In this document: piece by piece, positions 54,187 to 63,076 of the stretch
Numbering within the stretch: position 1 is the stretch's first letter
Layout: each line of letters begins with the position of its first letter
Source of the DNA: Paenibacillus sp. OK003
GTDB lineage: Bacteria; Bacillota; Bacilli; Paenibacillales; Paenibacillaceae
DNA: 64,000 nt
NCBI RefSeq assembly: GCF_900109515.1
Contig: NZ_FOBD01000005.1
Span: 186,001 to 250,000, forward strand
Reading direction: 5' to 3'
Translations under genes and position numbers: made by a program
Notes under the pieces: generated by a model
The model's input: only the letters and a program-made list of their open reading frames with translations
What the model was told of the DNA's origin: nothing
Databases searched by the model: none

Positions 54187-55206
54187 ATGAATACACAAGT
54201 TATCAATCAGGTGAAGCAGTATGTGGCGCAGCGCGCGATCTTTATTGTGCTGATCCTGCTCGTCATTGGCATTGCCATTGCCGATCCGCACTTTCTTGCT
54301 TTCTCTACGCTGCGGGATATATTACAACAGTCCTCCACACGGGCCATCATTGCACTGGGTGCGGCGTTTATCCTGGTAACGGGCGGGGTCGACTTGTCGG
54401 CAGGACGGGTCGTTGGTCTAACGGCTGTTGTATCCGCATCCATGCTGCAAATCGACGAATATGCCAATCGGTTCTTTCCTGATCTGCCACATTTATGGGT
54501 GTGGGCGCCCATGGTCTTCGGGATTATTGCCGGATTGGCAGTAGGACTGGTGAATGGTATCATTGTAGCCAAATTACATGTTCCACCCTTTATCGCGACA
54601 CTGGGTACGATGGTTGCGGTATATGGTCTGAACTCGATTTATTTTGATACAGAGCCCAATCAGTCACAACCCATTGGTGGATTGAGGCCCGATTTTACCG
54701 TTATTGGTTCTGGTTACATTGATCTTGGTGGTGGTTATTCCATTCCGTATATCGTATTGATTGCTGTAGCGGTTGCGCTGATCTGCTGGGTGGTCTTCAA
54801 CAAGACCCGTCTCGGGAAGAACATGTATGCCATCGGTGGCAACATTCAGGCTGCGCATGTGTCCGGCATTCATGTGGCACGCAACCTGATTGCGTTGTAT
54901 GCCATTGCAGGTGCCCTGTATGGATTGGGCGGTGTGCTGGAAGCCGCGCGTACGGGCGGGGCAACGAACAATTACGGTAACATGTATGAGCTGGATGCTA
55001 TTGCGGCCTGTGTCGTGGGGGGCGTCTCCACAGCGGGTGGTATCGGTACGGTGCCTGGTGTTATGGCAGGGGTGCTGATCTTTGGAGTTATCAACTATGG
55101 TCTGACCTTTATCGGTGTAAGTCCTTACTGGCAGCTAATTATTAAAGGGTTGATTATTGTGGCTGCGGTGGCATTTGATATCCGCAAGTATATGGCGAAA
55201 AAATAG
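54187..55206 (+). CDS. mglC: Galactose/methyl-galactoside ABC transporter permease MglC
   Basis: The 339-residue protein is a CUT2-family permease with about ten hydrophobic segments. Typical stretches are RAIIALGAAFILVTGGVDLSAGRVVGL, NGIIVAKLHVPPFIATLGTM, IGGNIQAAHVSGIHV (the ATPase-contact loop), DAIAACVVGGVSTAGGIGTVPG, and a terminal GLIIVAAVAFDIRKY. It is 15 bases after mglA and completes the mgl operon. A terminator follows. Confidence 0.94.
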   Translation: MNTQVINQVKQYVAQRAIFIVLILLVIGIAIADPHFLAFSTLRDILQQSSTRAIIALGAAFILVTGGVDLSAGRVVGLTAVVSASMLQIDEYANRFFPDLPHLWVWAPMVFGIIAGLAVGLVNGIIVAKLHVPPFIATLGTMVAVYGLNSIYFDTEPNQSQPIGGLRPDFTVIGSGYIDLGGGYSIPYIVLIAVAVALICWVVFNKTRLGKNMYAIGGNIQAAHVSGIHVARNLIALYAIAGALYGLGGVLEAARTGGATNNYGNMYELDAIAACVVGGVSTAGGIGTVPGVMAGVLIFGVINYGLTFIGVSPYWQLIIKGLIIVAAVAFDIRKYMAKK

Positions 55207-55227
55207 AGGTTTAGTAATGAAGCATAA

Positions 55228-55270
55228 AGCCAGCACTCTGGAATGACAAGAGTGCTGGCTTCTTTATTTT
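55228..55270. terminator. Bidirectional terminator after mglC
   Basis: AGCCAGCACTCT (55228-55239) pairs perfectly with AGAGTGCTGGCT (55249-55260), followed by TCTTTATTTT. It also serves the convergent small membrane protein gene. Confidence 0.85.
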
Positions 55271-55604
55271 ATGAATTTACAAACCTGTCCACAATATCAA
55301 CCACGGGACCAACGATGCAGAGGAGCAGCATAAACCCGGCTACGTTAAAGGCTACCTTTGTACCATAGTGCGAACGATACTTGCTAGCGATAATTACAGC
55401 AGGTATCCAGAAGATTGCCGCCGCCACGAAGGGAAGGTGAAGTCCCTGGTCTCCATTACTATAGATAGGCAAGTTCAGTAGATTAAACAAATAGTGGCTG
55501 ATCTGTACCTTTTCTGTGCCCCAGGGAAAATTAAAGGCCAACCCCATTGCGAGCACCAGCAGAGAAAGTGTCCCGATGCCCAAAGGTTTTCTTTGTTGTA
55601 TCAT
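55269..55604 (-). CDS. Small membrane protein of unknown function
   Basis: The 111-residue protein has three predicted transmembrane segments (LGIGTLSLLVLAMGLAFNF, LPFVAAAIFWIPAVIIASKY, VAFNVAGFMLLLCIVGPVVDIV). No family or motif is recognised. It is monocistronic, convergent with mglC, and has GGAGGGATAAGC upstream of the ATG on the minus strand. The region 55605-55850 upstream is AT-rich and intergenic; it must hold divergent promoters. Confidence 0.65.
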   Translation of the reverse strand: MIQQRKPLGIGTLSLLVLAMGLAFNFPWGTEKVQISHYLFNLLNLPIYSNGDQGLHLPFVAAAIFWIPAVIIASKYRSHYGTKVAFNVAGFMLLLCIVGPVVDIVDRFVNS

Positions 55605-55864
55605 GCTTATCCCTCCATTACCAAAGTTTTATCCTAAATAAATCCATTAATGTATTGTAACACAGTATGGATCAATCTGATGTAAGATCGTTTCGTAATA
55701 TGCATTTTCCTATAAACCGTTTGTCCTATTTTAATTATAAATTTATACATTCATGTGAATTTGACGAGCCTCCACTAATCGACAACATTAGCTAAACATA
55801 ATCGATATAATACATGTAATTGAGGTATTTGATGTGAGTAAAATGTCAAAGGGGGCGAGGCTTT

Positions 55865-57436
55865 TTGCTAAGTTACACGATGAAAATGCTTATTTTCCCG
55901 CTGGGATGTCTGCTTGTTATCCTGTCCTCTTATTTTCTAGGGCTTACTCCCCATCTCGCATTAATGATATGTGCTGGTGTGTTATTTGTAGCGAGTATAT
56001 ATGGGGAGAAACGTTATCCTGCTTTGCGTAACATCCATTGGATTTTTCTCGGCATATTCCATTATTTCAGTGAACTGAACTGGTGCGAATTGTTATATTA
56101 TCTGCTGATCATGTTGATGATTCAAAATAAACAACGTGTTGCGCAGACGTTACCCATTTCGATGCTGCTATTGCTCGAATATACAGTGATTCGGCTTTCC
56201 TATGTACCGATTGATACATATGCTTTGCTGGTATCCCTGTTTGACATGTTAACGGCGATTGTCATTATATTTTTTTATCATACCCTGATTAATAGTGAGG
56301 CAGAGAAGCGCAGGCTTCGGGAGAAAAATCACTTTCTTACCCTCCATGACCCGCTCACCGGGTTGCTGAATTACGAAGGTTACATGGATGCTCTTAATAA
56401 AACGGTGGAGGAGCACCGCTCCTTTCTACTGATTATCCTGAATATTCAGAATTTTAACGGGTTTGACAAAGAGGTCGAAGACAACTGGTGCAGCGTAATC
56501 GGAAATACAGGCGAAATTATTACGACACAGTTTTCAGATGCATACGGTATATCCCGCTATGCAGGAGATCGCTATGCCGTCATTTTGCCTGAAATACAAA
56601 ATATTGAAGAACGCATGTCGTCACTGCTGTCAGGGGAGTTGCGGGGGTTGCAGGTGAACTACAGTATTTCCCTGTATCCGGGAATGTCGGAGACGTTACA
56701 GCACTTTATTACGGTGGCGGAGGACAGGTTATTTCAGCAGCAACGCAATAAATGGTTAAAAAATGAAGAGGAGGTCTTCCGTTCTGAAAGACTCCGAGCC
56801 GTAGGTGAACTGGCGGCTGGCATGGCTCACGAAATTCGTAACCCGCTGACTGCCATTCGCGGATTCCTGCAGCTGTCACGCGGACAGGCATTCAATATCG
56901 CTCCGTGGTATGAAGTTATCATGGGTGAGATTACACGGGTAACGGAGCTAACGGCTGAGTTTTTACAGTTTTCCAAACCACACACCAATCACATGAAACC
57001 TGAACGAATAGGGCAATGTCTCGAACGTGTCATGTCGTTAACCGAGTCGGATGCAGCATCACGGGGCCACCGAATTACACTTGAAATGACTGGGGAGCCA
57101 GTTGTGGTTAACATGGATCGGGACAAGATCGTACAGGTTCTAATCAACCTGATCCGTAATGCTTTTGAAGCGATGGCAGACCCTGGTGAGGTGCATATTG
57201 ATCTGTTACATGATGGAGATAAAGCGCTTATCTCAATTACCGATACAGGCAGCGGCATTCCAGAGAACTCTCTGGCGACGATCTTTAATCCGTTCTATAC
57301 GACCAAGGAAGAAGGTACAGGACTTGGACTGGCACTCTGTCAGAAAATCGCTCAGGATCATCATGGCAAAATTACCGTTCATAGTGAAATGGGGATTGGC
57401 TCTACATTCACGCTTCATTTGCCTATGGGAGCTTAA
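55865..57436 (+). CDS. Membrane sensor histidine kinase with a degenerate GGDEF domain
   Basis: The 523-residue protein has five to six N-terminal transmembrane segments (to about residue 145). A diguanylate-cyclase-like domain follows that opens normally (LTLHDPLTGLLNYEGYMDAL), but its active-site motif reads RYAGDRYAV instead of GGDEF, so it should not make c-di-GMP. Then come HisKA with His322 in GELAAGMAHEIRNPLTAIRGF and HATPase_c with NLIRNAFEAM, DTGSGIP and GTGLGLALCQK. The C-terminal half resembles sporulation kinases (KinA/B-type). The degenerate GGDEF may bind GTP or c-di-GMP as a sensor. The TTG start at 55865 has GGGGGCGAGG upstream; an ATG at 55880 is the alternative. No response regulator is adjacent, so it is an orphan kinase. 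Confidence 0.85.
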   Translation: MLSYTMKMLIFPLGCLLVILSSYFLGLTPHLALMICAGVLFVASIYGEKRYPALRNIHWIFLGIFHYFSELNWCELLYYLLIMLMIQNKQRVAQTLPISMLLLLEYTVIRLSYVPIDTYALLVSLFDMLTAIVIIFFYHTLINSEAEKRRLREKNHFLTLHDPLTGLLNYEGYMDALNKTVEEHRSFLLIILNIQNFNGFDKEVEDNWCSVIGNTGEIITTQFSDAYGISRYAGDRYAVILPEIQNIEERMSSLLSGELRGLQVNYSISLYPGMSETLQHFITVAEDRLFQQQRNKWLKNEEEVFRSERLRAVGELAAGMAHEIRNPLTAIRGFLQLSRGQAFNIAPWYEVIMGEITRVTELTAEFLQFSKPHTNHMKPERIGQCLERVMSLTESDAASRGHRITLEMTGEPVVVNMDRDKIVQVLINLIRNAFEAMADPGEVHIDLLHDGDKALISITDTGSGIPENSLATIFNPFYTTKEEGTGLGLALCQKIAQDHHGKITVHSEMGIGSTFTLHLPMGA

Positions 57437-57443
57437 TTCCAAC

Positions 57444-57503
57444 AACAAACAAAAACGCTGCATTCGGGTTCCAGAAGAACCGTTTGCGGCGTTTTTGTTT
57501 GTG
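57444..57503. terminator. Bidirectional terminator between kinase and ABC exporter
   Basis: ACAAACAAAAACGC (57444-57457) pairs with GCGTTTTTGTTTGT (57489-57502). The flanks give T-runs in both directions. Confidence 0.85.
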
Positions 57504-57540
57504 GTGCTGTGTTTTGATCAATCATGAACACGGACCCCAA

Positions 57541-59367
57541 TCAGGTAAGCTGTCCCTGATGTAACTGATAATAGAAACCTTGCTGTTGCATCAACTCCTC
57601 ATGGCTGCCTCGTTCGGCAATTTTGCCCTCATCAATGACGAGAATCTGATCGGCCTCACGGATGGTACTCAGCCTGTGGGCAATGACGAAGCTGGTGCGA
57701 TCCTTCATCAAGGTGCGCATCGCTTCTTGAATCTGCATTTCGGTGCGTGTATCGATGCTGCTGGTCGCTTCATCCAGAATAAGAATCGCGGGATCAGCGA
57801 GAATGGCACGAGCAATGGTTAACAGTTGTCGCTGTCCCTGACTCAGATTGCTGCCACCGGAAATGATCGGGGTATCGTAGCCCTGCGATAATTTGCGGAT
57901 GAAGGAGTGGGCATTTGCCAACTTCGCTGCTTGCTGAATCTGTTCGTCCGTTGCATCCGGTTTGCCGTAGGCAATATTGTCACGAATGGTGCCGGAGAAC
58001 AGATAGGCATCCTGTAACACAATGCCAAGTTCGCGCCTTAGCTGGTCTTTCTCCAATTCGGAGATGTCACAGCCATCAATGGTTATCCGTCCGCCCGTAA
58101 TCTCGTAAAAACGGGGCAGCAGGTTGATGATGGTTGTTTTACCCGCTCCCGTAGGGCCGACAAGTGCAATCATCTCGCCTGGCTTGGCAGTGAAGCTGAC
58201 CTTTTTCAAGATTTCCCTCTCGGAGTTATACCCAAAGGATACATCTTCAAATACAACTTTACCCTGGATCTGCTGCAGTTGTTTCTTCTGTTCTTCCACG
58301 TATTCACTTGGTGTATCGATAATGTGGAATACGCGCTCGGCACCTGCAATAGCTGCCTGAATTAGATTGTACTGGTTTGCCAAATCATTGATGGGCCGCT
58401 CAATCTGGCGGGAGTAAGCAAGGAAACTTACAATTAGCCCGATGGACGTCAGTTCGTGATAAGCCATCCATCCACCTACGGCTGCCAGTATGGCAAAGCC
58501 GATATTGTTCATGACATTCATCGTTGGCCCGACCAGACCTGATACGCTTTGAGCTTGGGTACTGGATGTGCGAAGCTTCTCGTTCAGATTTTGAAAATGT
58601 TTTTGTGCCTGCTCCTGACGATTATAGGCTGCAACCACCTTTTGTCCGGCAATGGTTTCCTGAGCGTAGCCATTAAGCTCACCAAGCAGCTTTTGCTGGG
58701 CGGTGAAATGTTTGCGTGTTCTTGAAGCGATCAGCCGAGTGGCAATCGTAATCAAGGGAACCGTCACCAGACTGAGCAGTGTCAGTCGGACATCCAGGGC
58801 TAACATAATCGACAGGGAGCCAACCAGCAAGATGGCGCTGGACATCAGTTGGGTTACACTTTGATTCAGCGTCGTGGACACGTTATCGATATCATTGGTA
58901 GCGCGGCTCATCAGATCACCGCTCTGATTTTTGTCAAAAAAGCTGATCGGCAGCTGCTGCAGCCGTGAAAACAGAGCATGGCGCAGATCTTTTACGGTCA
59001 GTTGGGAAACACCGATCATGACATAGGATTGAGCCCACATCATGAACGAGCCGAGGACGTATACGGTCAGCAATAACATGCAGTCTTTCAGCAGACCGTC
59101 CGTAATTTTGGGAACGATATGTTCATTGACCGCACGGCCGAGCAGATAAGGTCCTGCCAGATTAAGTAATGTCCCAAGAGCCGTCAGTACCAGAGCAGTG
59201 ATAACCCCTTTGCGATGACGTCCCATGTATGACCATACTCGAATGATGGCGTGCCGGGCGTTCTTGGCTCTTACTTTGGGAACCGGACCTCGGCCGGGTG
59301 GCCCAGGTCTTCCGATCATTGGTGGGACAACGGTCTGATGGATGGAGGAAGAAGTATTTTTAGCCAA
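57541..59367 (-). CDS. ABC exporter half-transporter with canonical ATPase site (second subunit)
   Basis: The frame is open from 59523, but AAGGAGG on the minus strand, lying in the end of the upstream gene, is spaced 9 bases before the TTG at 59365-59367. That gives 608 residues and an 8-bp overlap with the upstream gene. The protein has an N-terminal Pro/Gly-rich tail (PMIGRPGPPGRGP), six transmembrane helices (about 45-330), and an ATPase with Walker A GPTGAGKTT, signature LSQGQRQLL, Walker B ILILDEATSSID and switch His in IAHRLSTI. All catalytic residues are intact, unlike the partner. It belongs with the MdlB/YheH/LmrD-type heterodimeric exporters of drugs, lipids or peptides. Confidence 0.9.
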   Translation of the reverse strand: MAKNTSSSIHQTVVPPMIGRPGPPGRGPVPKVRAKNARHAIIRVWSYMGRHRKGVITALVLTALGTLLNLAGPYLLGRAVNEHIVPKITDGLLKDCMLLLTVYVLGSFMMWAQSYVMIGVSQLTVKDLRHALFSRLQQLPISFFDKNQSGDLMSRATNDIDNVSTTLNQSVTQLMSSAILLVGSLSIMLALDVRLTLLSLVTVPLITIATRLIASRTRKHFTAQQKLLGELNGYAQETIAGQKVVAAYNRQEQAQKHFQNLNEKLRTSSTQAQSVSGLVGPTMNVMNNIGFAILAAVGGWMAYHELTSIGLIVSFLAYSRQIERPINDLANQYNLIQAAIAGAERVFHIIDTPSEYVEEQKKQLQQIQGKVVFEDVSFGYNSEREILKKVSFTAKPGEMIALVGPTGAGKTTIINLLPRFYEITGGRITIDGCDISELEKDQLRRELGIVLQDAYLFSGTIRDNIAYGKPDATDEQIQQAAKLANAHSFIRKLSQGYDTPIISGGSNLSQGQRQLLTIARAILADPAILILDEATSSIDTRTEMQIQEAMRTLMKDRTSFVIAHRLSTIREADQILVIDEGKIAERGSHEELMQQQGFYYQLHQGQLT

Positions 59368-61081
59368 ATTGAACATCCTCCTTCCGTTGCTGCGAATAAT
59401 AGATGGATTGGTAATGTGATGAATGGGCCATGAGATGTGCATGTGTACCGCTTGCCACGATTTCTCCTTCATCAAGCACGTAAATACAGTCTGCATCCTG
59501 TACAGAAGAGATCCGTTGTGCAATCAAGAAGGTGGTGCTATTTCTCATTAGTGAATGCAGCGCCTTTTGAATGCTTGCTTCGGTACGCAGATCGACGGCA
59601 CTGGTGCTGTCGTCCAGAATCAGAACCTCCGGTTGCATGAGCAGGGCACGGGCAATAGAAATCCGCTGTTTCTGCCCACCCGAGAGATTGACCCCACGCT
59701 GACCCAGCTCCGTGTCATATCCGTCTTTCAGATTCATAATAAAATCATCAGCCGCCGCCGCTTGAGCTGCGGTACGCAGTTCAGCTTCCGTTGCATCAGG
59801 TCTGCCGAAGCAGATGTTATCACGAATGCTGCCACTGAACAGGATGGACTCCTGTAATACGATGGACACACGGCTGCGAAGATCCTGGAGATCCCAGTTA
59901 CGCACGTTCACTCCATTCACGAGCACTTCACCCTGTGAGGCATCATACAAGCGGGGGATCAGCTGTACAAGTGAGGTTTTGCCTGATCCTGTAGATCCGA
60001 GCAGGGCCACTTTTTCTCCCGGCCGAGCCGTCAGTGTAATTCTGGAGAGGGTATGTTCTCCATCATAGCGGAAGTAGACGTCCCTGAATTCCACCTGACC
60101 TGCTCCTTTACGAGACATATCATCTCCCGATTGAATATCAGGCTGGGTGTGAAGCACCTCGTTGATGCGTGTTGCAGATACCTTGGCGCGGGAGAAGCTC
60201 ATCATCATCATGCCGATTGAAGTCAGCGACGAGAGTACAACCGTTACGTAGTTGATAAAAGCAATCAAATCCCCGGCGGCAATATCGCCTCCCACCACCT
60301 GAAAGCCCCCAAACCACAGCACCGCTACAATGGTCGCATTCAGCATCAGGCTTAATACCGGTGCATTCAGCGATACGATGCGCCAGGCTTTCACCGCTGT
60401 ATGGGTATAGTCTTCATTGGCTTGCTGGAAACGCTTCTTCTCCTGACGTGCGCGTGCAAAAGCTTTGACGACACGAATGCCGGCCAGATTCTCCTGAAGA
60501 ACCGCGTTCACCTTGTCTAGCTTGTTCTGAACACTGGCGAACAGCGGATAGGAAGCAGATATCAGGATATATAAGATGATAAACAGAATCGGAACGGACA
60601 AAATGAGAATGAGCGCCAGTTTGACACTGATCGTAAACGCCATAATAATACTGCCGATAATCAGCATCGGCGAACGGATAAACATACGCAGAAGCATCTG
60701 TACAAAGGTCTGCATCTGAGTAATATCACTCGTCAGGCGAGTGATGAGCGAGCCCTCCTGGAAGGTATCCAGATTACGGAACGAGAACTTCTGGATGTGA
60801 TCAAACAATTCCTGGCGCAGATCGGTGCCGTATCCAACGGCAGCTTTGCTTGAAAATAGCGTACATCCTGCACCGCCAACCCATCCGATTAACGCAAAAA
60901 GAAGCATAAATAAACCTGTAGTCACGATGTGGGACAGGTTCCCTGCAAGAACACCATCATCCACAATGCTGGACATCAGCTTGGGTTGAAGCAGATCCAT
61001 GGCAACCTCAAGGACCATGAGCAGCGGAGCAAGAATGGCCGCTGACTTATACGGGGTAAGAAATCGTTTTAACGTCCACAA
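59360..61081 (-). CDS. ABC exporter half-transporter with degenerate ATPase site (first subunit)
   Basis: The 573-residue protein has six transmembrane helices and an ATPase domain with Walker A GSTGSGKTS and signature LSGGQKQR. Its Walker B reads VLILDDSTSAVD (Asp instead of the catalytic Glu), and the switch position reads LIAQR (Gln instead of His). These changes mark the non-catalytic site of heterodimeric exporters (MdlA/YheI/LmrC type). It is co-transcribed with the second subunit and lies downstream of a MarR regulator on the same strand, so export is probably induced by the MarR ligand. The substrate is unknown. Confidence 0.92.
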   Translation of the reverse strand: MWTLKRFLTPYKSAAILAPLLMVLEVAMDLLQPKLMSSIVDDGVLAGNLSHIVTTGLFMLLFALIGWVGGAGCTLFSSKAAVGYGTDLRQELFDHIQKFSFRNLDTFQEGSLITRLTSDITQMQTFVQMLLRMFIRSPMLIIGSIIMAFTISVKLALILILSVPILFIILYILISASYPLFASVQNKLDKVNAVLQENLAGIRVVKAFARARQEKKRFQQANEDYTHTAVKAWRIVSLNAPVLSLMLNATIVAVLWFGGFQVVGGDIAAGDLIAFINYVTVVLSSLTSIGMMMMSFSRAKVSATRINEVLHTQPDIQSGDDMSRKGAGQVEFRDVYFRYDGEHTLSRITLTARPGEKVALLGSTGSGKTSLVQLIPRLYDASQGEVLVNGVNVRNWDLQDLRSRVSIVLQESILFSGSIRDNICFGRPDATEAELRTAAQAAAADDFIMNLKDGYDTELGQRGVNLSGGQKQRISIARALLMQPEVLILDDSTSAVDLRTEASIQKALHSLMRNSTTFLIAQRISSVQDADCIYVLDEGEIVASGTHAHLMAHSSHYQSIYYSQQRKEDVQFG

Positions 61082-61151
61082 TGGGAAAAATCACCTCATT
61101 TGATATGAAATAATCATGTTGCAACTATTGATGAAGACAATTGAATTTTGA

Positions 61152-61586
61152 TTAATATTCTCGCAGATTCTGAACCATGCGCTGGGCGAGCGCTGACATC
61201 AGCTGCGATTCTTCAGGTGTAAAATCCTTCTGGGCTTGGCGATCAAGCTCCTGGAATACTTCTCTCAGTTCCTTAAGAGCAGCACGGCCCTGGTCGGTCA
61301 GGTAGACACGCAGACTGCGCAGATCCTTCGGGTCGGCTTCACGCCGTATAAACCCCGAGCTTTCCATGCGTTTCAGCATTACCGTTACCGTTGCAGGGGC
61401 GCGGCGAAGCTGTTCGGCCAGATGTTTCTGGGTCTGGCCATCTTCCCGTTCAAGCTGGAATAGCAGCGGCGGTTGTCCAGGGTATAACTCAGGGTGGTTG
61501 ACAAGCTTCTCATGGACCTTGTAACGCTGTAGCTTGACGAGTTCTGATAATTGGCCCAGTAATCGTTCATTTCGATCTGATTTCAT
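61152..61586 (-). CDS. MarR-family transcriptional regulator of the exporter
   Basis: The regulator has the MarR winged helix (PPLLFQLEREDGQTQKHLAEQLRRAPATVTVMLKRMESSGFIRREADPKDLRSLRVYLTDQG). The frame is open from an ATG at 61643. However, a good promoter (TTGACG, 17 bases, TATCAT) and a palindrome lie inside that first stretch, so the mRNA would begin near 61616. The start is then the ATG at 61584-61586 (144 residues, MKSDRNERLLGQLSEL) preceded by AAGGATGG, or the ATG at 61598. It probably represses itself and the two exporter genes, which follow after 70 bases. Confidence 0.85.
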   Translation of the reverse strand: MKSDRNERLLGQLSELVKLQRYKVHEKLVNHPELYPGQPPLLFQLEREDGQTQKHLAEQLRRAPATVTVMLKRMESSGFIRREADPKDLRSLRVYLTDQGRAALKELREVFQELDRQAQKDFTPEESQLMSALAQRMVQNLREY

Positions 61587-61606
61587 AAGCGCTTCCATCC
61601 TTTTAA

Positions 61607-61651
61607 TTAGTCGACTAACTAAATGATAAGTTTCATTTGACATATCGTCAA
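61607..61651 (-). promoter_or_regulatory. MarR promoter with overlapping palindromic operator
   Basis: On the minus strand, TTGACG (61646-61651) and TATCAT (61623-61628) are spaced by exactly 17 bases. The perfect palindrome TTAGTCGACTAA (61607-61618) covers the predicted start point. This is a classic autorepression layout. Confidence 0.65.
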
Positions 61652-61726
61652 GTGATTTTTGACATCCACAGGAAGTATGTATTAGTGAGCCATAATGAAT
61701 TTTTCAAGGAGAAGGAAAATATTGAC

Positions 61727-62284
61727 GCAGGCCGGAGACGTTCACGCTGACCGCTCTTCAGAAAGTATACGAGACCATCAGTGGCAAAAAACTGCTGGCT
61801 GCTGCTTTCCGGCGCAAAATCGCCGATGGGGTCATCGAAACGGGGGAGTATGCAGGGAATGCCGGACATCAATACAACAGTGCAGAGCAATATATGATGT
61901 ACCAGAAAGCACTGCTGTTCGGTGATCAGATTATTGCAGATAAGATCCTGAAAGCAAGCTCCGTATCTGTACAAAAAAAGCTGGGCAGACAGGTCGCAGG
62001 ATTCGACCAGGCTGTATGGGAAGCGGAGTGCAAAATGCATTGAGTATGAGGGCAACGAAGCCAAATTCACTCAAAACGAACAATTGCTGACCACACTGCT
62101 CGCCACCCGCGGCACGACCCTTGTGGAGGCAAGCCCGGATGATCGCATCTGGGGTGTTGGACTGGCGGAAGAAGACCCGCGCATTCGTGATAGAAGAACG
62201 TGGCGGGGAACCAATTGGCTGGGTGAGATCCTCACTCGTCTTAGAGAGAATATAGGAAGTGATGAAGATGAACGATCAACAACA
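61727..62284 (+). pseudogene. Decayed fusion relic: C-terminus of an NrtR-like Nudix regulator joined to a NADAR (YbiA-like) gene with a frameshift
   Basis: The first part (61733-61860) reads RPETFTLTALQKVYETISGK, then KKLLAAAFRRKIADGVIETG and EYAGNAGH. This is the winged-helix C-terminal domain of NrtR-type Nudix regulators, without the Nudix domain. It continues in the same frame into QYNSAEQYMMYQKALLFGDQ and LGRQVAGFDQAVWEAE, the core of the NADAR (YbiA/DUF1768) family, and hits a stop at 62041. One base later the next frame resumes with EYEGNEAKFTQNEQLL ... LVEASPDDRIWGVGLAEEDP ... WLGEILTRLRENI to 62284. So a deletion joined two neighbouring genes and a +1 frameshift broke the result. 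Both families concern NAD or ADP-ribose metabolites. Confidence 0.75.
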
Positions 62285-63010
62285 TAAGAACAATATTCAG
62301 AACAACAATCGTAGAGGTTTCGAAGTTAAGCCTTGGAACCATGAGTTTCGGTGTACCTGAACGCGGCAATACTCCATGGTCTCTGGATGAGGAGCACAGC
62401 AGACTGATTATTAAGAGGGCACTCGAATTGGGCATCAACTTTTTCAGTACCGCCAACATGTATTCCGACGGAACAAGCGAAGAAATCCTTGGGCGTGCCT
62501 TAAAGGACTTCGCTCATCGTGACGAAGTCGTCATAGCTACAAAGGTATTTGTTCCGATGCGCAAAGGGTTGGACACGGTTCGTCTCTATGGAGAATAGAT
62601 TAAACCTGCTCTACCGGGAAGAAGAAAGAGAAATGCTTCCCCTTTGCAGAGACGAGGGAGTTGGCGTCACTCCTTACCTGCCTTTGGCTGCAGGCCGGTT
62701 AACTAGGGATTGGAATGAACGGACCTCACGATCCGAGAATGACCAGATAGCTAAAGCGTTGTTTATTAAAACGGAAGAAGCTGATCGTAAAGTAGCTGAG
62801 AGAGTTGCGGAAGTGGCTGCTAACCAAGGAATTCCACGCGCACAGGTTGCTCTTGCATGGTTGCTGCAAAAAGAAGAGATCACCGCCCCAATTATCGGTT
62901 CGACCAAGACCAGCCATCTCGAAGATGCCGTTTCGGCGTTGTCGGTTAAATTGACACCTGAAGAAATTACCAGTTTAGAAGAACTTTATGTACCACATCC
63001 ATTAGTATAA
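62268..63010 (+). pseudogene. Aldo/keto reductase pseudogene with a large internal deletion
   Basis: Fragment 1 (about 62311-62598) encodes VEVSKLSLGTMSFGVPERGN ... LGINFFSTANMYSDGTSEEI ... EVVIATKVFVPMRKG. This is the N-terminal third of an aldo/keto reductase including the catalytic Asp/Tyr region (ANMYSDG). It then jumps, out of frame, to GWTRFVSMENRLNLLYREEE ... VALAWLLQKEEITAPIIGST ... TPEEITSLEELYVPHPLV (about 62563-63010), the C-terminal third. The middle, roughly 90 residues with the catalytic Lys and His, is missing. The first codons (ATG at 62268) are also in another frame, so at least two lesions exist. It is not functional as an oxidoreductase. Confidence 0.85.
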
Positions 63011-63045
63011 ATTGGACACATCTATACAACGAATCCTATGTATTG

Positions 63046-63076
63046 AACTCTTCATGGATACGATGCATGAAGAGTT
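63046..63076. other. Perfect 11-bp inverted repeat
   Basis: AACTCTTCATG (63046-63056) and CATGAAGAGTT (63066-63076) with a 9-base loop, no T-run. A second small stem CTCCC/GGGAG lies about 15-30 bases downstream. The gap 63011-63361 also holds a terminator and a palindrome; I see no gene in it. Confidence 0.45.

Noticed and set aside
59368..59523. Extended N-terminus of the second ABC exporter subunit
   Set aside because: It overlaps the upstream gene in another frame; the ribosome binding site marks TTG 59367 instead.
61580..61595. ATAAGCGCTTCCA, cre-like, in the MarR gene start
   Set aside because: Only about 12 of 15 positions match and the gene codes for a drug-exporter regulator, so a catabolite role is unlikely.
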